Source of the DNA: Cyanoderma ruficeps
Taxonomy: Eukaryota > Chordata > Aves > Passeriformes > Timaliidae
Assembly: GCA_008694505.1 (NCBI GenBank)
Contig: VZDJ01000346.1
Span: 8,915,244 to 8,979,243, forward strand
DNA: 64,000 bases
Direction: 5' to 3'
Numbering within the stretch: the first letter of the stretch is position 1; the number at the start of each line of letters is the position of its first letter. Positions 36,093 through 49,041 of this stretch are shown one piece after another. The notes below the pieces were generated by a model, which was not told the DNA's origin, made no database searches, and worked only from the letters and a program-made list of their open reading frames with translations. Both the position numbers and the translations under genes were made by a program.

Positions 36093-39000
36093 GTTGGTAC
36101 ATTTAATTGATCTATGAAAGGAAATTAAAAATAACTTGATTTAAGGATGATTGATCTGCATTTTCATTAAGAGGGTCTCTGTCTTAATTTTTTTAAACTG
36201 CGTCATCAAGCTCAAGGTGCTTAGATTGAGATTTGCTTTGAAGCTCTCTCAATTTGTGTAATTTAAACTCTTCTCCAAACATAATAGCTGTAGTATAAGT
36301 GCATCTTTTGGCTGATGGAGTGAAATGAATTGCAGATGTACCATTAAATGCTATGATATTGTTCTGCTGTCACTGTGGATTCCTGTATTCAAGTGGTTTT
36401 TAATGTAATTGTTTTGTTACATTTTCGTGGAACTAACATTTCTTTGAACATTAAGTGTTTTTTAGACAAGCAATGGTATCCTACAGTAAAGGAAAGAAAA
36501 AACTAATGAATGCATGTAAACAAAACTTACCACCTCATTTGTGTTTATTAAAAGGAAAAGGTGTTTTTAGGTTTTTCAGAAAGTACACCTTGTGTTTTAA
36601 TGATTTGGACTAGTTTCCTTGAATTTCAAATACACTAGATGTTTGATAATATTAAAAGTGGAATGACATTATTATAAGTGCAAGTCTTACCTAAATGTGA
36701 GTTGAGAACTAAAAAGAAAATAGAAAAATTCAATATTTTTCAAGCATTCCAAATAAAGTGTAACTGAGTAATTTGTTTTGCAAACTGTAAGAAAATATTT
36801 CCACTAAAGAACTGAAACGCTAATCTTCATGTAAGTCATATTGTGAGCATAGTGAAATGTTAAAATGAAGTTGTAGTATGGAATATTGGATCAAATGTTA
36901 TGGTCCTAAAGGATGTCCTTGTACACTGTGATGTTATTAATTTACTTAAATATTCTAATGACTGAAAGGATGCAGACAAATTATTTGAGTTTACTAAAGG
37001 TTCTTGAGCATTATTTTCTCCTTTACATGTGCCTTACTTGTCCTTAAGGGAAGAAAAAAAGGCAATCAGTCTTCTTTAACCAGATGTTGAAGGATAGAAG
37101 ATGAAAAATACAGTTCCATAAACAGCATTTGATAGTTATAAATTCACAGTATGAAATTTGATTCCATACAATGACAGGCTGTATTTTTTCTACAGATGAC
37201 AGCCTTAAACTAGGTGAAATTTGATTAATTTTTTCAATGGTAGCAAAGGTGAAGTATTATATTTATATGACTATTATGATTTAATATGAAACCATGTTCT
37301 GATAGTTGTAAAGTCAATAGATACATCCAGTGTGCAAAATTACCTTTGTTGTCTTTGGTTGTAGTTTTCAATTTTGTAGTAATGTGTTATTTTTAATATA
37401 TAAAATGCTGTAACATATTGAGCTTTACAAATTTTGCCAAGTAATCAGTGGGGTCTTATTGAATTATGTTTGGTTTCACCAAGGAGGGAGTGGAAGCAGT
37501 GAGAGGGGGAAGCCTTTTTTAACAAATACTGGCAGCTATCCTTTTTGTCCTACCATTTTTCTTCTCCTAAATAATGTGTTCTAAAAATAATTATTATATA
37601 TGCTCAAAAATACTTGGAAAGGATGGAGGCCTTAGACTTACACTAGGCCTTTTCATATAATCAGAAATGTATTTGTAAAATATTGAGACTACGCATTTGA
37701 AAACATGTAACCAACAAGAGAAAAAGAAATCCTTCCATTTCAATCAGTAACAACCAATGGAATGAAATAAAGTGAGTTAAAAATAACCAAAGATGTGACT
37801 TTATGGGAAGTTTTAAAATTTTATTTACATGTAGACAAGCACCATCTTTATTGTGAGGCTTTTTGGTATTTTTTACCTTTTAACATAGCTCCATAAAAAT
37901 CATCTCCCTCTAATGAAAGTGTGCCTTTTTTGTTTGCTGATCTTATTTTGTCCCTAGTTTCAGAGCAGGATAGAGTATTTTGATCATACTACTTGGTTGG
38001 GTCGTTGCTGGTGATGTTCAGAGATATGGCTACTGCTCTCTGAAATAGCCACTAGATTCTAGTCTGAGCAATTTTAGAAGTTTCTATGGCAAGATAAGTA
38101 ATTATTAGCTTTAATGATTATGACTACTGCAACTCCAGTAAAATTTAAAACTTTCAGTGTTGGATTAACTGATGACAAACCTCTTCGCCTTGTGTATGAG
38201 CATATATGTAAACACAAGTTCCTTCTTTTGCATTACTTTGTGCCTTTAGGAGCAGTAGCATAAATAATTTTCTGAAAGCCCTGCTTCATTAAAACAAATT
38301 TAGCTGAAGTTGTCCTTTGGTTTCTTGGAAAAAAATTGGGACATGGGGAAATTGCAAGCATGTATAATTTGGATATCTGCCTGTATCCTATTAAATTTCT
38401 AGGGATACTTTTGCCAGCAAAGTGTCAACAGCAGTTAATGTTATATTAGTCAATCAATTGGGTGGACATTACATTGGTTAGTTACGTTAGTTGAGCTTCC
38501 TGCATTACATGGAAAAGACTCAGGAAAACCTAGAAATTAGAATTTTGTAATTTAAAGGTTACCAGTGCCTACCAGAGTGCTACAGACACAAAACACTTTA
38601 GAGCATAACTGAAAGAGCTCTTCATCACACCCAGAGTTGTTTGGCTGTAGATTTTCCTCTGTGTATGCAGGAAAAAAATGTACTGTGAAGTTTATCTCTT
38701 CTACGGAAAATTCTGTCCAAAGATTATATGACCTGCTCTCTGTAAACCTTGAAACTTCAAAAGAAAATCCAAGGTGAATTAAGAAGGTTTTTATAAAATT
38801 CCAGCATTTCACCTCTTAAGAAAGGACTGCACCATGTACTTTGAGACTTCATCACACATTCTCACGCACAAAATCAAGTACTGTTTCATATCAAATATAG
38901 ATTGACAGCAGTGTTTTTCTGCATCTGTTCTGCCCACATAAGAAGCCAGCTTCATAGAGCAGAAGTGTCCTGAGGCTTAAAGTTCTTATAAATATGAGAA

Positions 39001-39705
39001 TTACGATTTTTTATAATGGCAAGTTGGGTATGGTATCCAGCTGTGAATCTGCTTATATATTATTTTCAGTTTTCACTGACCTTTCTTTTATGCAGTATGT
39101 TCCAATATGTTGTCATACAAATTCCATGATTAATGCCTATTTACAAAATCTTGTGTAAATATCTTAGAACTGAGTCAAACAATGTGCAAGTTAAACAGTG
39201 TTTCTGAATATTGGAATGACATATGCCAGGAGACTACTGAGTTTGGTAGTGAGTATTCTTCCAAAGCCAGATCAGTTTCACATGCTGCATGGGATCATTA
39301 TTTTAATACAGTTTGAATGATTACTTTTGCATTGTTAATATTTTATAAAGTTTACATTTGCCTTTTCGTAGAGACCTTGTCTATACATATGAAATATATG
39401 ATAAATTACCTTTGCTTAATTGTTAAAATTTATGTTAGTAAAAGTTTTACAAAACCATGTTATTGCTTGTGTTTTTGAGTTATGTATCATATGTTTACAC
39501 AAAGCACAGATTATTTTTATCAAAGTCACTATACTGTAACTGATGGTAAGTATTTTATTTGCAATGTAATTGCTTATTAGAACATTTTAAATGGTGAGAA
39601 GTTCAGTTCTGCTATATTATAAGTCTCAGTGGAGGACCTTGATTTTTCCTTCACCTCATTAAGACAAGCTTCCTCCTAAAATTAAAATTTAAATTTTTCC
39701 TTTAG
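36093..39705 (+). other. VPS13B: VPS13B intron 24
   Basis: 3.6 kb of AT-rich sequence. I see no transposon or RNA gene in it. An 86-codon minus-strand frame at 38552-38812 has no recognisable family. The acceptor at 39705 follows AATTTTTCCTTTAG. Confidence 0.75.
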
Positions 39706-39918
39706 GTGCAGCTTCTGTACGAACTGGCTGAGATCACAAGTAAAGTTTGGAATAAAATTCAGAGGAAAGGAGTTCTATATCAATCTGTGTCTTCTGTCTA
39801 TACTGAAACCATGACAGGACCTGCTCCTCCTAGTTCTCCAGTTAAGAGTAGCGTTGGTACCATTCCACCAGATACCAGCACATACAGTCCATCTGCTGAC
39901 ATTGGAACCACTACAGAG
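39706..39918 (+). CDS. VPS13B: VPS13B coding exon (human exon 25 equivalent)
   Basis: The exon is 213 bp (71 codons), phase 0 at both ends, so it could be skipped without a frameshift. It starts VQLLYELAEITSKVWNKIQR, an amphipathic stretch conserved with human. It then passes into a disordered Ser/Thr/Pro-rich loop (SSVYTETMTGPAPPSSPVKS, then SVGTIPPDTSTYSPSADIGT and TTE). The loop is more diverged from human and a few residues longer. It contains a second SPVK motif (39835-39846), a possible proline-directed phosphorylation site by motif only. The donor is ACAGAG|GTATTT. Confidence 0.93.
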
Positions 39919-40309
39919 GTATTTTTATTTCTTAAAAAAATGTGTTGTGTGAGTTCTGACCTACAAAATGTAGTGGTGTGCTGTCAAGGAAGAATCAGAA
40001 AAATCAAGAAGTGTAGTAGAGTCCAAGTGAAAAGTAATTTTGCCCCAATAAACTAATGAAGAAAACTTGATTATTCATTTTGGTGGAACAAAAGAGAGAA
40101 AAAAACCCCATTTGCTGTATTGTGCCTATATTTATTATTTGTTTGTATTGTTTCTCTTTGAAGAGTGTGTATTGTTTTGTGTCAGAAAGCTATGCTTCGT
40201 GTGTTCAGGTCAAGAAGCATAAGCCATTTTTCAAGTTCAGAATTAGTAGAATAGTAAATGTTGTTTTGAAAATACCTGTGATACCTGTGCTGCTTGTGAG
40301 CTGTTCCGA

Positions 40310-40560
40310 GTAGTCAGCCCGTCACTCTGATGCCTGGCTCAGTAGAGAGCTGCTGTGTGTAGATTGCATTGGCAACCAGGAGAGGTACTGAGCTGTGAAG
40401 ACTTCCAAAGTTGGCATTGCACCCAGATGTGTGCTCACCCCACCTCCATCCAGCCACAGTTGAACCACTGTGAGCTACTCCAGAGGCTCAGTCCATTCCC
40501 CTGTCTCAGCTGGCCATGTCTCAGAGTGCTCTTGTAGCTCTGTCACATGAGCATTTAGGT
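40310..40560. other. Unassigned GC-richer patch
   Basis: It is rich in CCACCTCCATCCAGCCACAG-type sequence, unlike its AT-rich flanks. It does not match the CR1 or LTR consensus blocks I recognise. Probably an old repeat. Confidence 0.35.
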
Positions 40561-43199
40561 ATGCATCTTCAGATAGAAGATTGGACACTCAATTTTATGT
40601 ATTTCTGCTTCCTTAATTTATTACACTGTGTAATGGCCTGGAGCAATCTGGTACCTGATCATAATGTCTGTGTTTGCCTGAGACTGTAAAATATTCGAGG
40701 CAGGGGTAGGAGTCCTGTGCCGTGCTGAGGAAAGCAGGTTAATTCTTTTATCAGCGTGAATGCTGATAAAATGTAAACTTCACCCATGGGTATCATTAGC
40801 CATAAGTCACCAGGTAAGTGATATAGAGTAGAACGGGTGGTCACAGGAAACTGCACAGGCATACTGTTTGTGGTCTTCTTAGTGTCCCTGTCAGGTTTAC
40901 AACTTAGAATAGCGAGTTGACCTTGTTTGTGCTCCAGGAGAGAGTTAAAAATGCATCAGGAGAGTTGAAGGTATACCAGGGTGTCACATCTATGCGGTGG
41001 ATTGTTTTTAACATAAATCTATTAGAATGTAGGGAGACTTTTCTGAATGACTTGCTTTCAGTCTCAGCATAACCCCATCAACTTTAGGGACACCTCATAG
41101 AACAGTTCTGGAACACGGGCAAATATACAATAATTTGGATTCTGAGTGCAGTACATATTCAGCATTTGGCCAGGATTGGTTTAGCCTTCTGTACAGTTTA
41201 TATTAATTCCCATATTTGGAGAAAATGAAATTATGATTGCTAGTGCCTACTTTTTAGATGTATCATACACACTCACACCTAAGAGGCAGCTGACATTAAA
41301 AGGTGTTTGAGTTAGAGTTTCAATTCTTAAGTTGTTTCACTAAAATGTTTCTAGATTATTTGAATAGCCTTGGTTTTGGTGTATGTCTGTGTGTGCATGA
41401 TTTCAATTGTGAAAAATGTTGCCATGGATACAAAATTGAAGGTAAGCAGTAATACTAAGAAAACAATATGGTCACAAAAATAGTGGTTTTCCCAATACTC
41501 ACATCAAATTAGTTTCTTGTTACAATCAGAAACCACCAGCTTTATAAATAACAATTTGGTTTTGATCATCTATATAGACTGCAGTATTTGGAGTACATGC
41601 TGTACTTGGAGCATTAATTGAAACTATTTGGTAATTGCTTTAATCCATATGTTACCAAGATTATTTTGGTAATATGGGTCCAAGTTCAGTGTTCATATCC
41701 TAACCTTTCACAGAATGTTCATCATTTATTTAATCATGTTTATATTCTCAATAAATGTTATACACCAACTAGAAAATTTCTTCTCTTAAAAATTCTAAAT
41801 TATCTAAATGAAATTTAGTGAATTAGTAAATAAGGAACAATATTAAAGTAATTAAATAATAATATATATTTCTGTAGGTCTGACTTGGGGAAAATTTCCA
41901 AAAGTTTGTTTTTTATCAGACTCTGTATTTTGTTTATATATCTCTATGGATTTGAGCCTTAAAATCTGTCAAATGAAAACAGCTTTGCTGCCATAGCTGT
42001 GGGATTTTTTAAGTTTAGAGATTTTATAGTTACTGTGTTTTGCTCTGTGGGAGACACATGATTATTTTTAAAGCTTCTTTCAGCTGCAACAGACTTGCTA
42101 TAAAATAAGAAAGTAAACTTGTACAACTATTTATATCAAATAGCAAAAAAAAGGTAATTTGTTTATGTGATCTGTGAATGATTTATATTTTAAGCTGTGT
42201 CTAAATCTTTTCTTGCTGACAACTTAATGTGAGCACCATGATCTGATGTGGATAAAGCTACCTAGGCTTACTGACTTTTAGCCTGGCTGGTGGTAGGACA
42301 GGGAAGCGTGAGTGAGAGGCTTAAATACCGGAGGCTGGAAACAGTTAATCATTTTTACCATCCCTGCCTTGGAAAAGGTAAGGTAGTACAGACTACAACA
42401 GGCCACTTGTTACTGTTTACTTAAGTACAAACAGTGGTAGAAGTGTTTAGTCCTTGGGGAAACTCAGTGATTGAGCAAGAACGCAGAAGTTATTTTGATA
42501 AGGCATAGCATTAGTGTGGCCAAACTGTGATCATCCCTGAGCTTTATGCAGGCCAAGGATGAAGGCCTCGTATGTTTGGATCTTCCTGATGAACAAAGAT
42601 AAATTCTGGTAAGAAAATAAACTCGGTATATTGGTCAATTTGCAACAATTGGTAAAAGAATTTAAATTGTATATTTTAGGACTTGGCATGAGAAGTTGTG
42701 GGAAAATAGTTCAGGGTTTCTGACTCTGGCTTGATTTTTCAGTAGATCTGGAAACAGAGCAAAAAAAGTAATGCATAAACATATTTAACAATAACATGCT
42801 GGGTGCTGAAAATCCAAAATGAAAATTACAACTCCATGAGAAACAAGAGCACAATCTTTCTTCTCACTTCAGTTTCTTAGTTTTTTCAGTCCAAAAAAAT
42901 TATGTGAATTTGAGCTTATTTGGGAGCAAAAAATATAAAGCGTCAGCTACTGCAGACCATTAGTTTTTCAGGCCCTTTGACTCTGCCTAATTGTTGTGGT
43001 TACAGTACCATTAACAGAAGGCTAAGAAAAAATGCGATCTCTTCCATTTTTTTGCCTCCCAAAGGGCAGTCATACAACATGTTATATCTGTCTTCAGAGA
43101 AGCATTTGCTGCTGACAAAGAGAACGGGCCAGTTCAGCCGTTTACATGCTTTCATTGCAGAAAAAATATAGGCAGTATGTGGAAGTTAAACTGTTGAAG

Positions 43200-43500
43200 T
43201 AGGCAGTGGCAGCACTGTGTCACCTCTGACAAGGACAGGGCGTTGAGCAGCTGGGGATGTCTCTTGACAAGCTCTGCAGCTGCCACGGCTGCCATCAAGA
43301 GATCATTGCTGGATGCCACTGCCAAACCCAGTTTTAGCTACATTGACCTGATGCCAGTCCAAGGGGAAGTATGGGCAAGTGACCTGGAATACTGGGTGGG
43401 AATGCAGGAGCCCAAGTACAGAATTGCTGAGTGAGGTGAAGCCCAAGTGACTTGGAGCCCTTGTTAGGATTTTCAGGCTCTGTGGTAGAATGAGTTCCAA
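43200..43500. other. Unassigned GC-richer patch with a protein-like frame
   Basis: A forward frame at 43243-43434 ends LLDATAKPSFSYIDLMPVQG, EVWASDLEYWVGMQEPKYRI and AE, then stops. The composition is unlike the random AT-rich frames nearby and has some coding feel. I cannot assign a family and there are no splice sites that would join it to VPS13B. It could be a fragment of a transposon or pseudogene. Confidence 0.3.
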
Positions 43501-44163
43501 ACCCTGGCAATTGCAGATCCAGTTTTTAATGATGCATCTGAGTGGGTATCTCTAACAGTAGGGTAAATACACTTCTTCAGAAATCTCACAAATACTGTTT
43601 TAAGTAACCTTGTGCCAAAATTATCAACTGACTTATTCTCTGAGAGGCGTTGTACATAATTTAATATCTTCATAAAAATAATCTTAAAGAAGTGTGGGAA
43701 AATTGTAGCATGACTTTTCTTCAGAGTAAAGTTATCTTTGTACTCAAAAACTCAAACCACTACATAAAAATAGCTCTCTGTGAAAAAAAACATCCTAACA
43801 AAATGCGTGAAACAGCTGAAAACATTAAATCACAGAAATAAAAGAACCCAATTATAAAATTCAAAAATTACCATGGTGGCAATATGTATTTGCTGTTGAG
43901 TGTACCCCTTTAAGTTTAATCTGCTATTGTTTTCTTCTTTTTCAACTATCAGAAATGTAGAGTCCTGCCAGAATTTTGGAACAAAGTTGATTTTCATTCA
44001 AAATCCATTTTGGAACATATTCAGTGGGAGAGTGGGAGGGTGTGTGGAAGACAAGAAGGAGACTGTCTCTCATTCCCACCCATTCCATCACAGTTTGTAA
44101 GTTACAGTTTGGCAAAATGAAGTGTGTTTATAGTACAAACAGAACTTGAAAAATCCTTCAGAT

Positions 44164-44184
44164 AAAAAAAAAAAAAGAAAAAAA
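44164..44184. repeat. A-rich tract
   Basis: Thirteen A residues, one G, then seven A residues. Confidence 0.85.
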
Positions 44185-47100
44185 TTGCTTTTTATAGAAT
44201 GCAAGGAATAGAGAGCCACAAATGGGTCCACAGAACATCAGCATTGTCAAGAATATTGGCTTGAACTGTAAATAAACATGTAAGTGTTGGTTTTCCCTTT
44301 CCTTACATTAATTGGCTTTTGTTTCTGCATACTTTGTAATCCCTCTGAAGATCTCAGCGCAGGCAAATTCTCTTTGGCTGGCTCCTTCCTTCAGATCTGC
44401 CCTGCTGAAGGGATCTGCCCAAAGTACTCTTGACTCCACCATATTTTTGGAACATGTGAGGTGTGATGAGAAGGGTTATCTCAGACAGCGAAACTCCAAC
44501 ACTGAAGCATCATCTTTGAGGGCAATCATTCAAAGGCAAATTGCAAAGGTGTGGGAAGTTAAATGAAAAGCAGAGTGTCAAAGGAGCTGTGTGGGTGTTA
44601 TACAAAAGAAACAGCTATAAAGGAATTTATTGTAAGAAATTGAAAGGATCAGAACTAATGCCATTCTCATGGCATGAAATCTCAAGTCATGAAATAGGTT
44701 GAGGCTTCTCTGATGTCCTCCAAGAATGAGGACTTTGCAAATAAAGACTCATCAAAACAGGAGATAGGATTCTCAAAGCATTGTGACTTTGGAAGGATAC
44801 GTTTTTCACTCCTACCTTTCATTGCTTTACAAGTGAGCAGAGTAGTTGAAGGGAGGCAGGCTAGTGTTTGCAGAGGGTTGGCAGGGATAGTTGAAGACAG
44901 CAAAATCGCTGGGTTATGTCACTGATTTATTACTGGAGCCTGCCATTTCAGGAGAAGCAATAAGGACTAACAGTGGTTAGCACTGGAGAAGTGACTGCTC
45001 TGCTTACATCCTTTCAGATGCTGGGGAGCTTGCAGGCCTGACACTCTCCAAGGCTGCTTTCCCTGTACTTTTCTGTTCCAAGGATATGGGTGCTGGCATC
45101 CTTGAAGAAAACTGAATTTTGTTTTCAGTGTTGAAAAGGTACTTACTCTCATGTCGCTGTCAGTTAGTGCTGTCATGTAGGATAATTAAGTGGCACTGTA
45201 GAGAGTAGAGCTCTTTGTAGGGACAGTAGGAAATATCTTGCAAGGACATGGTTAGTAAATAGTATTAAGAGGTGGGAATCTGGACAAAAAAGGCAAAGAA
45301 GGATTTTGCTGGAGAAGCTAATAGGAAATACAAGTCACAGTTTGTTAAAAAGGAATTAACCTCTGCCTTGAACATGTTATTCAGCAGGTTCTACCGCTGT
45401 GTTTTTTTAACTTGTTTTGTTGGGTGGCATATGTTCAGTGTGCCACTCCGATTTGGGAGCTAGATGCATCATAGTGAAATGAGCTATCTGAGGGTTCTCC
45501 AGTGAGATGTCCTGCTGTGATAGGCATTAAATATTATTAGATACACATCAGGAGACAGACCCGGCTATATTTAATAATCAAATTTTCAAACAGTGCAAGG
45601 GTAAAACGGAAGAAGAAGTGTAAACAAACACTAAAAGCAAGAGGGTCATGCTAAGTCCACAACCCTCCATGGAGAGAGATTTCAGGTGGGATCAGGTAAA
45701 CAAATTAGCTCACTTAGAACGTGATAGGGAGCAAATTTGGACCTCAGGAATCTAACAGTTTTTCAAAAAATGATCACCTATGATCCGCCAGGTAATCTGT
45801 TCAGAGCTGTAAGCAATAATGCCTTATATAAGAAATATAAAAATAAATAGATATATATTTGGTTTTCTTCATGCATTTTGATTAACGCAAAGCCACTGTC
45901 ACTATGGATGATTGAAGGTGAACTGGATCTTAATTTTCATCGCAATACTTCATATTACATCTGTTGAGCTGGTCCAGATATTATAGTCTCATGTTTAGGT
46001 GTTATTTTCTAGAAACATACATTGGTTAGTTGATCAAGCTTTCCTTTCCTCATGCGCCTGAGTATCTCGAATGCTAAGTTCTCTGTGTCAGCTATTGACA
46101 GTGTAGATGGTTTCTTCCCAGTTGTAGTATCATTGAGCTTTTCAAGGGTAAAGGTTACTGCACGCAGATAAAGTACCTTTGCTGTTTCTCTGTGTCCTCT
46201 TAGAAAATCTATAATTCATTTGTAGGCCTGAGTTGAATGAAAATGTGATTTGTCAACATAAATGCTTCCATATGAGTTATGTCATTAGGTTTGGGCTAGG
46301 TCCTACCCATCCAGAAAATAGATTGCTAACAGAACTTCCATACTTGCATTTGCCAGCCTTGGACTGCAGAATGAGGCAAGTATTGTCAGATTTTAATTTT
46401 GCTACTGAAAGCAAGCTATCCTGGAACATCTGAAGTTGAAACGAGTGTATTGTGCATCTTGCCTGACAGGTTAAAATGGTTGCAGTCCAATTTTAGTGCT
46501 TTCTGTGTAGATCTGCCTTCTGAGGTGTCTTCCACAGAAATAATCTTGGTTTTTAATTAGATAAATCTCAAACATGTTGTTCATCATAATTTACAATATC
46601 TATTCCCACAAACCTTCAATGAAAGGTAAGGCATGGGGTGTTTATTGGTCTGTTAATCTTGGAAACAGCTTGGCCTTAGTGGATCAAAGTGATTAAACCT
46701 TTTTCTTTTCTTTGTGCTTGAATGAAGAAAACTTGCAACACATGGTGAAGTTGCAAGTGGAGATGCTCCTGGATATTCAGTGGCTTCTGGATGACATTAG
46801 TAACTCATGTGTCCCTTGCATTCAGTTTAATAGGCTGTAAACACTGGGGGCTGATGAGCAGTTATATGTTTGCATCTTTTTTTCCCTATCTGGAAGGTCC
46901 AGCAAAGGAGCAGGATGAGGTCTTTTGGCTGATAAATATTATCAGAACATGCTGCATTGCTCCAATAAGCCCACATAACAGAATTTTCAGTATAGTTTTC
47001 ATTTGTCACCATCTTCTCCTAAAAACATTAATCTTTGTGTCTTCTTTGTTGAGTTCTTAAACTTTTACGGAATGAACAGAGATTACTGGTGACACAGAAG

Positions 47101-47752
47101 CTTCTACAAGCTGGTTTGTCAACATTTCATACATTTAAGAATATTACAAGTGACAATTATTTTTTTAACAACAGAAATATTTAGAAAGTGGCAAATAAAA
47201 TATTTCCAGTTCTTACGAGAAGCAATTCTTTTCTGAAACCTTTTTTCCAAGAAGTTACAGGGAAGCACATACAAGGGGAAAAAAATGACCCAAATGCAGT
47301 GTGTACATAGTGTAGGTGTTGTGGCTTTACTGGGTGCCTCTTCATTTGGTACTTCCAATGACTCTTCCTTCCTTTGCCTTTTGGATATGAGCAAGCTTCC
47401 ATATCCCTTTTCCTGGTGCATCTCCAAATATTCCTATTAGCCTTTGTTTTAAATTGATGATAGTGTTTCCATAGTGTAGAGTTAGTAAGGCAAGTGTCTT
47501 ATACCAAGGAGACCTGTCATAAGACCTTACACAGTTTTACCGTTTAGTCTTTGCCAGTCTGTTATCTCTACTAAAGTAAAGGGGAAGATACTTTATCTTT
47601 TCCTGGTGTTACAAATTACTTAATCCAAATATACTATTTGGGAATCTGTATTTCTATAGTTTGTGGATCTGTATCAGTTGAGATGGAAAAAGAACCCAAA
47701 AGTGATGAAAAGCAATACTTTTTTTTCCTCAGCTCTTGCTTTTGTTTTGTAG

Positions 47753-47924
47753 GGTGATTCTCTCCAGGGTGGTGATGATTCCCCATTCTCAGACTCCATT
47801 ACATTGGAACAAACAACAAGTAATATCGGAGTCTCAAGTGGACGTGTCAGCCTTTGGATGCAGTGGATGTTGCCAAAAATTACTGTAAAATTGTTTGCTC
47901 CTGATCCTCGAAATAATGGCACAG
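47753..47924 (+). CDS. VPS13B: VPS13B coding exon (human exon 26 equivalent)
   Basis: The exon is 172 bp, phase 0 in and phase 1 out (GGCACAG|GTATTC). It encodes GDSLQGGDDSPFSDSITLEQ, TTSNIGVSSGRVSLWMQWML and PKITVKLFAPDPRNNGT. The first ~25 residues finish the acidic, Ser-rich loop begun in the previous exon. From SSGRVSLWMQWMLPKITVKL onward it returns to conserved groove strands, nearly the same as human. The exon sits after a TTTTGTAG acceptor. An 82-codon minus-strand frame overlapping it is a shadow. Confidence 0.94.
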
Positions 47925-48926
47925 GTATTCTGCATTTTTCTGCTTAACTTACTACTTTAAATTCCAAGCAGCACAGCCTATGTTTTACAGCACAGTATTA
48001 GCTATTCAGAGCTTGTATCAACATTACTGAACACTATAACACAGAAATAATGGGTTGGAGCTGTATTTTAAATAACAGCAATAAACAGTAGTTAAGTTAC
48101 TGCATGCAAATTAGAATTCAGTGTTGGTTTTGGCATAAACTTTCCTCTCCATGTGGACAGCTGATTAAGATAAATTGGAAATAAGTTGGTTAATTGACGT
48201 GGAGTGCAACATTTATTTCCTTAGAAACAATCACGTTTCATTTTTATATTATTTAGTCATATTTTTGTGTATGTCCATATATAATCCATTGTAGTTTAAT
48301 ACTGATAATTTCAAATTTCAGTTTAGTATAATCACCATAATACAATCAATAAAGTCATAGGAAGAAAAGAAAAATATGTGTTGTACACAGCTGATCTTTT
48401 TCTCTCTTTGAGATATAGTTGAATTATCATCCAACAGTAATTGTTTGAAAGACACTCAGATTCCATAAACTGCAGGACTTCAATTTTTTTCTTCTAGGAA
48501 ATACTGCTGCTTAGCTATTAACATTGTTGCCCATAGAAATGTGAAAAAATAAAATAACTAATTTTTAAGGCTAGTTTTCAAGAAATGTATTGAACCTTTG
48601 ATTTTAAATAATGACACAAGAGAAAGAAAACTATTGTAATTAGTGTAAATATCTTGACAAATTTATTTTCATTTTTTTTCCCTTCGGAATTATGCTATAC
48701 AATACCTAAACTAGAGATCCCATATATATGTTTCTCATTACTTTTGTATAAAAAGGTTTGGATTCTAGTGTGACACTTGAATCAAAAAGTGCTTTATGAG
48801 AAAACTCTGAGTACAAGTAGCACCATCCTATTTATGAGATGTAGTGTCTCAAATATATTTCTTGCTTAAAATCCTTCAAGTTTCAGATTAAAAACTAACA
48901 ATTTTTATTTTCTTTGACTATTGCAG
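47925..48926 (+). other. VPS13B: VPS13B intron 26
   Basis: 1.0 kb, AT-rich. No repeat or RNA gene recognised. The acceptor is TTTGACTATTGCAG, containing a fitting branch-point sequence (TTGACTA) close to the AG. Confidence 0.8.
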
Positions 48927-49041
48927 AAGTCTGTATTGTCAGTGAATTAGAGGATCTCAGTGCCTCGGTGGATATGCAGGATGTCTACACCAAAATCAAA
49001 TGTAAAATAGAAAGCTTCAATATTGACCATTACAGAAACAG
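48927..49041 (+). CDS. VPS13B: VPS13B coding exon (human exon 27 equivalent)
   Basis: The exon is 115 bp, phase 1 in and phase 2 out (AACAG|GTAATT). It encodes EVCIVSELEDLSASVDMQDV, YTKIKCKIESFNIDHYRN and the first two bases (AG) of the next codon. It is strongly conserved with human. Its phase-2 end decides what follows: exon 51054-51120 turns AG into AGG (Arg), and exon 51665-51806 turns it into AGC (Ser). Joining it directly to 53555 would give a stop after six codons. This is the constitutive upstream partner of the mutually exclusive pair. Confidence 0.94.

Larger units (their letters stand above)
39919..47752 (+). other. VPS13B: VPS13B intron 25
   Basis: A 7.8 kb intron with an A-rich tract (44164-44184) and three GC-richer patches I cannot assign: about 40310-40560, 43200-43500 and 44340-45180. 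Each gives frames of 60-84 codons on one or both strands without recognisable domains. They may be old transposons. The acceptor at 47752 follows a long T-rich tract (TTTTGTAG). Confidence 0.7.
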
